A DNA stretch of 64,000 nt from Microplitis mediator (Eukaryota; Arthropoda; Insecta; Hymenoptera; Braconidae): the NCBI RefSeq assembly GCF_029852145.1, contig NC_079977.1:20028781-20092780 (forward strand), given 5' to 3'. A program made the position numbers and the translations under genes. Below are positions 1 to 11,800 of the stretch, in pieces (position 1 is the first letter of the stretch; every line of letters begins with the position of its first letter). The notes beneath the pieces are model-generated. The model was not told where the DNA came from. It ran no database searches and worked only from the letters and a program-made list of their open reading frames with translations.

Positions 1-153
1 CGTATTTTGCGGTAAATCCACCGTAAATTACGGTAAATCCACCGTAATTTACAGTAAATCCACCGTAATTTACGGTAAATCGGCATTATACGGTGGATTA
101 CCGTAATTTACGGTGGGTTTACCGTAATTTACCGTAATTTGGGTCCGTTAGGG
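1..153. repeat. Right end of a CGGTAAAT-word element
   Basis: Dense alternation of the word CGGTAAAT with its complement ATTTACCG, running off the left window edge. It ends with GGTCCGTTAGGGG, matching the terminus of the complete element of the same word at 54019-54481. The left end lies outside the window. Confidence 0.7.
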
Positions 154-1034
154 GTACGTGTAAATTAAAAAATTTACGAGGCTGAAGTAAGGCATTTAAA
201 AGCGTTTATTTAGAGCATGTATTATATAAAAAAATTTTTACTCAACTGCTGCTTATTTTTTGAATGAGTACTTAGAGAAATCAAAAAATAGTGAATAAAA
301 TTGTTCTCGTTTTTTCACATTTTTGAAGGTTGGATAGTAAAAATTTTTTTGTAACCACACTTTCATATGATCGTTTTTTTTATAAAAAAAATACTGACGG
401 TTCCCATAATAACCCATAGTCGTTTTAAAAACTTTATTTTTAAAAAATATGACGATTAAAATTTTGAAAATATTTTGTTTTTACTGATTAGACTAACAGG
501 TGTCATATATAAATTGATACTGCCAAAAATAACCAAGTATTTGATAAATATAAAGAAAAAATTTTCTAATTGTTATAGAAATCAATAGACATATTCTTAT
601 AATTTTTTAATTTTCTCTTTAAATCGATATAGACTAGTTGTTACATTATTCTCAATTTATCAACTCATATATATTTGTAAAGAAAATAAGATAAAATAGT
701 ACATAGATGGTAAAGTATAGATAGTAAACATTTAATAGTGATATTGAGGGATAAGATTGATTTGGAAAATGTGATTTCGTTAATAAATAACAAAGAAAAA
801 TTATCATTATTTTTAATTTCAAAAGCTAGAGAGAACCAATAAAATTTACGATAGAACCTGTGATTTCTCATAAGGCTCATAAACACATTTTGATAAATTT
901 TATAGACTGATAAAGGCTTGAGAACTGAATCGAGTATGTATTTATTTTTATTTTTACTGATTAATGATTAAATATCGACATAATAATTAATTTAATACAT
1001 TAATAAAATTACTATCAATTATTATTATTATCTA
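154..1034. other. AT-rich intergenic DNA, no gene seen
   Basis: Poly-A/T-rich sequence with no protein similarity and no clear repeat boundary. The short open frames here have no recognisable content and are taken as chance. Confidence 0.6.
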
Positions 1035-1036
1035 TA

Positions 1037-1452
1037 CACAGAAAAAAAAATTTCTTGTCCGGAGAAACATTTTGCATAATAAACCCTCAGTAAAACCTCC
1101 GATTGAATCGGATCGAAATCTAATCGAATTTCTATCAGATTCAATCGGAAAATAATCATTTCTATATTCGATTAACTTTCGATCGGATTCATTTGTAACT
1201 TTCCGATTAAATTCGATCAAAACTGATTTAAAGTGAAATCGGAAATTTACCGTTAGAATTTTCTAATCGGATTCAATCGGAGTTTTTAATCAGGGAAATG
1301 AAAACAAAAATTTTTTAGGACTAGAAAAAATTTCCTGGCGCAAAAAATTTTTTCTTGCTCTAAGAAAATTTTCCTTTTAATTTCATAATGCAAAAACTTT
1401 CTTGGGACAAGTAAAAATTTTATTGAGGCGAGTAAAAATTTTTTTTTCTGTG
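1037..1452. mobile_element. TIR element CACAGAAAA...TTTTCTGTG, TA-flanked
   Basis: Both ends read inward CACAGAAAAAAAA and lie between TA dinucleotides (1035-1036 and 1453-1454). The interior is built from a CAAGAAAATTTTTTC-type word in both orientations. The word block is interrupted by a second element at 1084-1295. It has no coding capacity. Confidence 0.65.
1084..1295. mobile_element. CCC...GGG word element (GATTCAATCGGA), nested
   Basis: Ends are CCCTCAGTAAAA and the complement of CCCTGATTAAAA, with the direct dinucleotide AA on both sides. The interior is repeated GATTCAATCGGA / TCCGATTGAATC with drift. The same word recurs as loose fragments near 46860-46990 and 53320-53390. Confidence 0.7.
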
Positions 1453-1454
1453 TA

Positions 1455-2280
1455 CAATAAAATGTTAATTTATAAATTGTAGCGTGTTGATTGTGAATCA
1501 TTTTTATCGTGTTGATAAAATGTTGAATTACTGTATCTTTAATAAATAAATTTTTGAAATTTACATTGTAATTTAAATTTATAAATTTATTGGGTATAAT
1601 TTAAGAATTAGGTAAGTAATTTAGCATTTAATGAATAATAAAATTAACGTTTGCGTGTAGAGTTGTAATAAAAACCAATTGGATTGAAATTTACTTAAAT
1701 TATATGAAATTTAAATTTCAAATTGGTACTTATTACAAATACGGAAGATATCGAGACTAATGCGTAATATTTTTTTTATAAAAGTTACTGCATGGTCAGT
1801 AATTTCATACTTTAGAATAATGACATTTATTATTTATTTAGAGGATTATGAAACATTTTTCAAATTTTCTAGAATTTTTTTTTTTTTTTTTTTTCAACAA
1901 ATTATCAATTTTTTTTATTTATGCCATTTTGTAACTGATAGCGATATTCATACACGAAATAAAAAATAAAATTGAATTTAAAAAAAAAAAAAATGATGGA
2001 TTGGGACAAATAAATCATTTAGAAACTCTCCCGACTGTCATGAATATTTAAAAACTAAAAAACAATTTTCATTCAACAATAATTTAAGATGAACACGTAA
2101 AATACATGGGGTCGGGGGAGGTAATTAAATCATTTATTCAACGCATGCCTGATTATCGCGACATCATATCTGCAAAGCAAACCCTAAATGACCGTTTACC
2201 GATCGGTGGATAATAATTCGTCAAAAAGCAAATGGCCTTCCATGTTCCCCAACAGCGTGTGTTTATGGGGTCATAAATAG
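1455..2280. other. AT-rich intergenic DNA, no gene seen
   Basis: Contains long homopolymer T and A runs (around 1870-1895 and 1981-1993) and a slightly less AT-rich stretch at 2100-2280. No coding similarity or repeat ends could be recognised. Confidence 0.5.
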
Positions 2281-2285
2281 TGATG

Positions 2286-2722
2286 TGAAGCTGACCGTCA
2301 GGTCATTTTTTGACCGTCACGTCATTTTTTGACCGTCACGTCATGGTCATAAGACCATCAGCGGACCGTTCATAAAATGACGGACCGTCTAAGTTGTGGC
2401 GACATCTTACAAAAGCCATCATAACTTTCATGCAAATTTAAATTTTGATACCGCCATTTTCTTAAAAATATCACGAGATAAGAATACGAAGGGAAAAATA
2501 AATTTTTCAATCATTTACAAAAAAAAGATTGCGTTCAATCATCTAGCTAGATGCGACTGACCAAATTTGTGACAAAAAATTTTTTGACGGTCCGAAATGA
2601 CGGACTCTGACCGAAAAATTTGTGACGGTCATTTCGCATTAGAACAGGCTCGTCATTTAGGTCCGTGTCACAATACCGTCAGCGGACCATCTTGTGAACA
2701 AAATTCAAAATGACGGTCATGT
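2286..2722. repeat. GACCGTCA-word repeat block
   Basis: About 20 degenerate occurrences of GACCGTCA or its complement TGACGGTC, many extended to GACCGTCACGTCA, separated by AT-rich spacers. It resembles the interior of the other word elements, but clear matching termini were not found. Confidence 0.6.
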
Positions 2723-2734
2723 ATTATAAAAAAT

Positions 2735-3215
2735 AATTTAATAAAACTATAAATATTGTTATTTTTACATTTTATAGACATGTAATAAAAAAGATAACCT
2801 CGTTCGTAGTAGGTTAGAATTTGAGGGTCAACAACTTCATCACACCTTTAAAATTGAGCCTAGTTATTAACCTTCAAATTTTAGCAACAAAAATCATTTT
2901 AATGTTTTATACGTATATTAAATTAAATTTTAATTAAACATTGATCTATCCATACATTTTTATTAAAATTTTTTTACTGACATGATAATTAGTGCACAGA
3001 TTCAATTGTTGCACCTTCTAACGCCAACTGCTTAGACTACACTATACTTAAAAAATGGCTTTCTCAGCCACCTACGACTAAATCATTTGTTTTTATTCAG
3101 TTAATAATTTCTATGTTTTTTAAATTGCCATTAATTACGCTCAGAATAGATTACTATAAATTAAGAAAAAATCGATTTTCTTATTAAAGTTATAGTTTTT
3201 TAAGTAAGTTAGAAA
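2735..3215 (-). mobile_element. Internal fragment of the ggtaagggaccc-ended family
   Basis: Clearly homologous to 56480-57180 and, inverted, to 16970-17420: shared blocks include the tatagacatgtaat stretch, the ttgagcctagttatt stretch and the aaaaatggctttctcagccac stretch in part. Both termini are missing, so it is an old truncated copy. It retains the uninterrupted TTAA site that is filled by a nested element in the 56-kb copy. Confidence 0.75.
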
Positions 3216-3297
3216 AAATTTGATTTTTTTTTATTTCAATTTTTTTCAAAAAAATTTTCTTCACAACATTTGTTCTGAGGACTTCAAAATTTTTTTT

Positions 3298-3492
3298 TAG
3301 TGTATACTCGGTGTAAACTCTGTGTATATCGTGCGCATATACACCGTGTAAATTCAGTGTAAACTTTGAGTTTATTTGGTGTATACTCAATATACACCGA
3401 GTATACACTAAATAAACCCCTAATTTACACTGACACTAGATATATATCGAGTTTACACTAAGTTTACACGGTGTATACGAATCCGCTAGGGG
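3298..3492. repeat. GTGTAAACTCGGTGTATA-word block ending CCGCTAGGGG
   Basis: Tandem, drifting copies of GTGTATACTCGGTGTAAAC and its complement. The right edge, GAATCCGCTAGGGG, resembles the terminal TCCGTTAGGGG of the CGGTAAAT-word element. The left edge is unclear. Confidence 0.6.
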
Positions 3493-3558
3493 TTACTGGG
3501 ATGCCTTCATAGAATTCTGAAATGTTAAATTTTAAAAACAAATTTTTTTACTTAAGAT

Positions 3559-3568
3559 TTTATTTATT
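3559..3568 (-). terminator. XPC polyadenylation signals
   Basis: Two overlapping AATAAA hexamers on the minus strand (AATAAATAAA), about 105 nt after the XPC stop codon. They imply a short 3' UTR. Confidence 0.6.
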
Positions 3569-3672
3569 AAGTACACAACTATTTGTTCACATTTAACAAT
3601 AATAATAATAACAATAGCTCGTAAAAAACACACATACAAAAAATATTACTAATTATATTGTAAAAAAAAATT

Positions 3673-4079
3673 TTAAACTTTACGTTTCTTAACATTATTC
3701 TTAATATTTTTACCAAGTCGCTTCGCTGGTACTTTATTTTTATTTTTTTTATCATTACTTTCATCCTCATCATTATCATTATTATCATCATCATTAGAAT
3801 TATTCATATCATATTTAATTGCTATTTTTTCTTTAATTAAAACCCCGCGAATTAATTTTCTCCAATTTCCCCAGATTCTTTTGTCGCGTTTATCTTTAGC
3901 TCGTTTAACGGCATCAATTTGCTCCTGTTCCCAGGCATCTCGCAAAGTGTCTTCGTGTTCCTCACAGACAACATAACCTTGAGTCATGGGCATCGCACCG
4001 CGACACCCAAAATTGAAACCAACAACCGCTGGTACGCAGTCAATTTTTAGCTTCTTGGCGAGACGGAGCAATCCCGGAA
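3673..4079 (-). CDS. XPC: XPC exon 5 (BHD3 and tail)
   Basis: Starts in the split Leu codon before PGLLRLAKKLKIDCVPAVVG, the DNA-inserting BHD3 region, continues GYVVCEEHEDTLRDAWEQEQ and GNWRKLIRGVLIKEKIA, and ends in an Asp/Asn run and a Lys-rich tail. Stop TAA at 3675-3673. Confidence 0.95.
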
Positions 4080-7000
4080 CTTTTATAAAAAAAATAATAT
4101 ATTTTAATTAAATAATTACACTACTTTATATTGAAAAAAAAGGGATTCAAGGCGGAGTTATTTCATGTCTATACTTTGTAGTTTTTAGTTGGGCAGAAAA
4201 TTTATTAGTTTTTTTTTCTATTTTTAAAATTAATATTTTGGAGCCTATCAAAAAAATTAATGGAGGATTTAATGGGAATCCATAGAAATTCATAGAGGAA
4301 AGTATAGAATTACATAAGAACCCGGGAAAAAATGATCAGACATGAACAGGCATGAGTCTTCAGGCCTGATCAGACATGAAAAAGGACCATGCCTGATCAG
4401 GCATGTTCAGGTCTGATCAGGTATGTTCATGTCTGTTCATGTCCACCTGGGTAAAAAAATTATATATAAAAAATGGCCCTATATAATTATATATAATTAT
4501 GTATAACTATATTCAATTATACATGTATATAATTATTGCTATGAAAATAAAAAAAATAAAAAATTCGGGCGTGTGCAGGATTTGAACCGTGGACCTTGCG
4601 CTCGTAAGTGTAACTCGCTACCCACTGACCTAAGAGATTTAGTTGAAAAGTAAGTTTCGTATGAACTTCAAGTAATAAAAATCTTATACGTGATAGATTC
4701 TTGGTTAACAAAATTTTAGATCTATGAGCAGACATGAACAGCCATGAACAGACATGAACAACTATGACCAGGCATGAACAGGCATGGACAGGTATGATCA
4801 GGCCTGAGTGTATTTAACGCTTCAGACATGGACAGGCATGAACAGGCATGGACAGGTATGATCAGGCATGATCAGACCTGACTGTATTTAACGCTTCAGA
4901 AATGAACAGGCATGAACAGGCATGATCAGGCCTGAGTGTATTCAACACTTCAGACATGAACAGGCATGGGCAGGTATGATCAGGCCTGATCATGTCTAAT
5001 TTCAGGCCTAATCATACATGAACAGGCATGATCAGGTCTAATTTCAGGCCTGATCATACATGAACAGGCATGGTCAGGTCTGATCATTTTTTCCCGGGTA
5101 ATCCATAAGAATCCATATAGGAAAGTATAGATTAATACAGCAACAGAGTGGATGCGGTGCAACGTAAATTTCTCAAGTCTCTATCCTATTTCACCAGGCC
5201 TGAGGGCGCTGCCTACAGCACTGAAGATTTGCGCCTGAAGTTTAAAATCAATAATCTATCTACTCGAAGACAAATAACTGACGATCTTTTTCTATAAAAT
5301 TATAAATGGATTGATCGATTCGCCTGATATACTAGGAGGCTTTGGTATAGTCTGTAATAAACCGTGTCTCAGGAGCAATCGAATAATTAACACGCTAAGA
5401 TTTAACAAAAACTACGTAATTAATAGACTGTACAATAGAATAGCTAACCAAGTCAACGAGTTCAATTCAGACATCGATTTTTTCGGTGGATCTCTATCAG
5501 TTTTTCACTCAAATATTGAAAATCTTATAAATAATTAATCAAGTTTTTTCTTTCCTCAGTCAAAAAAGTCAAAGTTGTATTATAATTGAAAATGTTTCTC
5601 CTTTCAAATCATAGTTTTCCTTATATTTGTAACTTTACATTTTGTAACCAGTTGTATATAGCCGATTGGCGTATGATATTAAGAAATAAATAAATAAATA
5701 AATATAGGAATCCACGTAAAACAGCTCGGGTACCAGTTCCCATGTACACGGAGAAAAAAATATTGTTCTCAGGAGTATACTGTATAGTTACAGTAATAAT
5801 ACGCTATAGTTATTTACTAGATTGTTACTGCAACGATCTACTGTATCGTTTTGACAAAAATACGGTGGATAGCTCTGAGATCTATACGGTATCGTTCTGA
5901 GCCCTATCTGACGTCACGCACATTGAGAATTATAAGAGATATTTAAAAACCTTTATCATTCATAAATAAACGATAAGCAAATAACTTTGATTAAATAAAA
6001 TAATTTATAAAACTGATTTATTAGTTAGTTATAGTCTAAATAAATTTTAAATATAAATATAAATATATCTTTTAATTTTTCCAATTTATTTATTAGTAAT
6101 TTAATTTTAAATTAAATAATAATTCAGATCTCATTTGTTTATTAATTATTTTTCTTCTATTTACGAATCACATTTAAATTATAAAACATCCACTATATAT
6201 AATATTTAGATTTTTTGTTATGAATATATATTTGATTACAAAAAGCATAAAAAATCACTTATCAATAAATATATCAACATAGTTATGGAGATTCTACTCT
6301 GTTAATTTATTAATTACCCGTGGGTCCATATTTCAACATCACAATTATTTTTTACACTATTTTTTTTATCAAACGTCTGCTAGCAACAATTATACAATAT
6401 TCCAAAGTTGGCGCGAAAATGGACAGTGTTACCAGATGGACTCATCTACTTTCCCCTAAACACCCGCGTAAAATCCTCTAGATTGAAATAAAATCCCCTA
6501 AATTAAATGACTTACAAATTATCAGACGCCTGATGACTTATTGAATTTGTTTTTTTTAATAAATAAATTATATAAATATAAATTGAAAATTTGCACGTGA
6601 AAAAATTAAAAAAACTTGAAGAACATTTTGGGATAATTTTTTTTTATAAAAATTCATCTCTTAGAAACTTAAAAAATTTATAAAATGTCTGCTGACTTTA
6701 ATATCATTAAATCAAAGATCTTATAATTAATATTGTAAAGCTTGTTGAAGAATCAATGTACTATATATTGTGCTTAGTATAAAATGTGTTTAATTATGAT
6801 TAAAAATTTTTTTTCCGAAAAAAATAAACCATTTTTAGTACAGGTGATAATAAAGTATGAAAAACATATTTTTATACGAAACGTAGTATAAATAATAAGT
6901 TATATCATATTTTATAAATTATTTAATAGTTAAAATCTTTTAAAATTTTTCAATTATTGTTTAAAACTCTAATAAATTATTTAATTCAGACGAGGACGCT

Positions 7001-8834
7001 GTTTAACATGTGGACACCGATTATTTGCCATTTTTCTTTTTTTTTTAAAGAAAATATGTTTTTTTATCTATGATGAAGCATGTTTGTAATTCTCATTGAT
7101 AATTTATTAAAAAAAATTTTAAAATTTCTGGTCTGAACTGAAATCGTTCTTCGTTCATTCTTTTCAACTTAAATTTAAGGAAGTTTGTAATCCCCTGAAC
7201 GAATCCCCTAAAAAAATGTTTCCCCTATATTTCCCACCAAGCCGTCTAAAATCCACTAAATTTAGGGAAAAATCCCCCAACCTGGCAACAGTGGTGTTGA
7301 TTTCCATGCTAGAAGTCCATATAGGAACCTGGCTTCCTGGATTTCTATGTAAAAATTTTACATACATGGCAAATCATAAATAAGTTCACATAGAAATCTA
7401 AACTAGGTTCCCATGTGGATTAAGGATTGTGAGAATTTCCATAAGAATCGACGTTCTAGATTTTTGATAGGGTACTAGGAGAGACCGGGGCGCTACGGCC
7501 CCCTGGGGCACGGCGGCCTCCTTCAAAAATTTTGTAAGAATTTTTTTTTTCCATTTTCGGTCAAATCATGATACCTCTGATGTTTTAAAGATATTTTAAG
7601 CTGATTTGGAATATCTGGGGCAAAATGGACCACCAAAAAGAAATTTGCTACAGAAAACTTTTTTTTTTTTTTCTAAACTAAAATGAATTTGAAAAATTTA
7701 TTGATTAAAGCTCTTATAGGTCAACAGATTATATATCGTGGTTAAAATAAAAAGATAACAATTTCAATAAAACTGGTTATATCAGCTAAATAAATTTTTT
7801 TTCTAATAAATTTGAAGTCCATGGGATTACAAAGGTACGGAAATAGTATATTTGTAGTTAAAATCTTTTTTTTTTCAATAAAAAAAAAAACAAAAAATTT
7901 TTTTAAGCTTTTTTGGAGGGGGCCGTCGTGCACCAGACAAAAAATTTTTTTTTCGAGTTTTCCCTGATTAAAAAAGTGAATTGAAAAGTATTGAAAATGA
8001 TGAGAAATGAATCCTTTCGAATACTTTCTATACCCCAAGGTATTCATTTTGACATAAAATGAATACTTTTCAATCCCAAAATAATAAAAGAATTTCTGAA
8101 CTTCCGAGGAATTGAAAAAGATTCAAATGAATTGATATTTTTGATCTTTCTGAATCCTTCTCAATACCTAAATAATCCGACATTTCGGATCAAGTGTGGG
8201 ATTGAAAAAGATTGAAATGAATTGAAATTTTTGAATCTTTCTGAATCCTTCTCAATACCTAAATAATATCACATTTCGGGTCATGTGTGGAATTGAAAAA
8301 GATTGAAATGAATTGAAATTTTTGGATCTTTCTGAATCCTTCTCAATACCTAAATAATCCGATATTTCGATCAAGTGTGGGATTGAAAAAGATTGAAATG
8401 AATTGAAATTTTTGAATCTTTCTGAATTCTTCTCAATACCTAAATAATTTCACATTTCGGGTCATGAGTGGGATTGAAAAAGATTGAAATGAATTGAAAT
8501 TTTTGAATCTTTCCGAATCCTTCTCAATACCTAAATTGAAATGATGAAAGATTGAATTCTTTTCAATACTTTCGAATTCCACTTTGGAATTGGAAAGTAT
8601 TCAAACGATCGAAATTTCAATTCCATTCAATACTTTCCAAAACCGCCGAGGGATTGAAAAGAATTGAGATAATTTTCAATACTTTTCAATTCACTTTTTT
8701 AATCAGGGTTGGTAAAACCTTAATGGATTTGCTTGAAAAAGAACTAAATTAAGTTGACCTATAGATTAAAAGCCATAAAAAATAACTACCGGCTTAAGTG
8801 GGCCGTCGTGCCCCGGTCTCCCTTATGTTATATA

Positions 8835-8872
<38 letters not shown>

Positions 8873-11800
8873 GATACTATTATGATTGATGAAGTATGTA
8901 CAGAGGGTTAGTAATAATACAGACAATAAATATTTGAACAGCGTACATTGTATGAAACAAGAATACTTACGATCAATATGGACAGTCCCCTTTGGTAACA
9001 TGCATTGTTTAAACAAGTCGACATTGCCGTACTCATTACGTGGTACTATTCCATTTTTAGCCTGTGGAGGATCGTATTGATTTGTTTGCCATTTACCAAA
9101 TAGTTCTAGAGGCTGATCTTTAACTAATTGTCCTGTAAACTATTTTTAACATGATAATTAATCCATGAATCGAAGAAATAGAGATTTATGACTGACAATT
9201 TTTTTCAACTTGACTTTACTATTTTCAAATTTAAAAAAAAAATATTAAGAGCTCTAATTTCAAGATTTTTTTTTTCATATCTAACAGATTCCTCAGCTTC
9301 ATTTTTTAATAGCGCGTTGGGAAATTTTTTGGGTTAATATAAAAAAGGCGCGAAAATAATAAAAATTTGAAAATTGTTGAAATCAAATGGCAGGAATTTG
9401 GAATTAAAATAAAAATAAGAGCCCTAGCGAATTCGGTTATACCGAAAAATTATCTAAAACATACCTGATATTTGAGTATGATTTCTCTATATATTTTCAG
9501 TATAATTCCAAATTTTTACTCGAATTATACTCATTAGGCTGTATGAAAAAAATCGACTATTTTTTTTTCTTCATTATATCAAAAATATTTTTGGAAATGA
9601 CGAAAAAAAAATACTGTAAAAGTTTGAGCTCTTAATATTAACATTCAGAGGTTCCGCAATGCACTTTTCTATTTTCCATAAGAATAACATAGAAAAAAAT
9701 TTTTTTGCGTCATCTGATTTTTATAAGTAACTAACGATGCGTCATAGGACTAATTGGCAGGCATATTTTTGTAGGGAATTGAATACTCTACAAAAAAAGT
9801 TTCCTATCATTTTTTGATAAATCTACTTGTTCAAAAGTTATTTGAGGTTGAAGTCGAATTCATATTAAATTTTGAGATCTTTTTACTTGTCCGGCAAAAC
9901 TATCAGACCTATTACAAAATATCATGGGATCTTTTTTGTAGACAATTTTATTCCCTACAAGTTATTTCCAATAAAGTTTTTTTGAACTCCACATTGTTTT
10001 CTAGTTATTGTTATTTTAATGTCCTCATAAAAAAAAATAGTCTTCTGATCGATTTTAAGAGCTTGACATTAAAATTAAAATAACTAGAAAACAATGCGGA
10101 ATTCTAAAAAACTTTATTAGAAATAACTTCTAGAGAATAAAATTTTCTACAAAAAAGGTCCCATGATATTTTGTAATAGATCTGATAGTTTCGCCGGAAA
10201 AGTGAAAAGATCTCAAAATTTAATACGAATTCGACTTCAAACTCAAATAACTTTTGAACAAATAGATTCCTCAAAAAATGATATTAAACTTTTTTTGTAG
10301 AGCATTCAATTACCTACAAAAATATGCCTGCCAATTATTTTTATGACGCATTGTTAGCTACTTCTAAAAATCAGAAGACGCAAAAAAAATTTTTTCTATG
10401 TTATTCTTATGGAAAATAGAAAAGCGCAATGCGGAACCTCTTAATGTTAATATTAAGAGCTCAAACTTTCACAGTATTTTTTTTCGTCATTTCCAAAAAT
10501 ATTTTCGATATAATGAAGAAAAAAAAAATAGTCGATTTTTTTGATACAGCCTAATACTCATCCATACTAATGATTTGGGTATGTTTTTGAAACATTTATA
10601 CCGAAGTTATACTGAGATGAAAAAAAGAAAAATATTTCATATATCGATAAATTCAATGTATATAAGTATATGAGTTGAATGATTTATTAATGTATTTTTT
10701 TTTTTTAATAAATAATAATAAAAAAAAAAAAGTACTAAAAGACTGAGGTTTCGAACTTGTGACCTATCACTTGAGTCTCGTGACGTAGCCTTGACGATGT
10801 CACAGGTTTGATGAAATGAACAATTTTGTTCTTATTTATCGTCCGTTTTTTTTACATACATTATGTTTGTGTAAACTGTCTATATTGTTAGTGCAATAGA
10901 ATCAAGCAAATGATAAATTAACGATAATTGAAGAACTGAAATTGTTTTTAGTGAAAAAAAAATGTAGAATAAGTAAATAATTAAATCAATAGGTAAATTA
11001 TTATAAAAATAATTATTTGCACTATTCACTACTAAAAAGTATTATAACGCTAAATGCTCAATTAAAATAATATTTTTATAATTGTTTATGTAATCAATAA
11101 ATTTGTTTACTTCGAACTTCAAAGAAAAATTTTTCCTCTTTCACAGGTAATGACTTACACGGAGAGAAAAGAATAGTTCTGATTTCCATACTAGAATGGT
11201 AACGATATGTTACACAGTGACGAAGATTTTTGTAAAAATCCTGTGGGAATTTGCTGGAAAAATTCTCTAGAATTGTGGCAAAAATATGAGTGATAGCTCA
11301 TTCGATGCAGAATCAAATTTTGAGCAAGATGTGTTTTTTATTTTTTTTCTTCTTTGAAATTTCAATTTTTTATCGACAAAAAACACAAACAAAATGAAGA
11401 ATCTTAGCTTTTTGTTAAGGGCATTCTCAGAAAGTGCCCCCCACTTTTTAAAAATATGCAGTGACTTTCAACTGTCATAATCGTATTAAAATTTTATTAA
11501 TTAATTGAAAAAAAAATTAAAACCTTAATTCAAAAAAGGACAACGTAGTCGTAATTTCGTTGAGAAATAGAATTTGAAAAAAATTACTTACAATTGATAT
11601 CAGTTGGGAGTTAAACGAAATTTGTTGAATAAATTTTAGCCGCCAAAATTTAAAAATTCGAATTATAAAATTGACATGACGGTTTTACTGAAATTTATTT
11701 AACGAATTTTGTTTAACTCCTAATTGATATCAAGTGTAAATAATTTTTTTTTAAATCTATATATCGGCGAAATTACGACTACGTTGTCCTTTTTTCAATT

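Larger units (their letters stand above)
4080..8970 (-). other. XPC intron 4, transposon-filled
   Basis: A 4.9-kb intron. In plus-strand order it holds a GGATTCCTATGG-type word patch (4250-4320), the CATGATCAGG element, a LINE tail, an ACGATACTGTAT-word block, AT-rich DNA (5926-7290), another GGATTC-type patch (7300-7470) and a nested TIR pair (7476-8825). No exon-like coding similarity was seen between these. Confidence 0.7.

Noticed and set aside
141..153. TTAGGG-like telomere motif
   Set aside because: A single GTTAGGGG at an element terminus, not tandem; it is the end of the CGGTAAAT-word element.
8886..9080. 64-residue plus-strand frame containing FLACGGSY
   Set aside because: Antisense shadow of XPC exon 4, which matches BHD2 on the minus strand.
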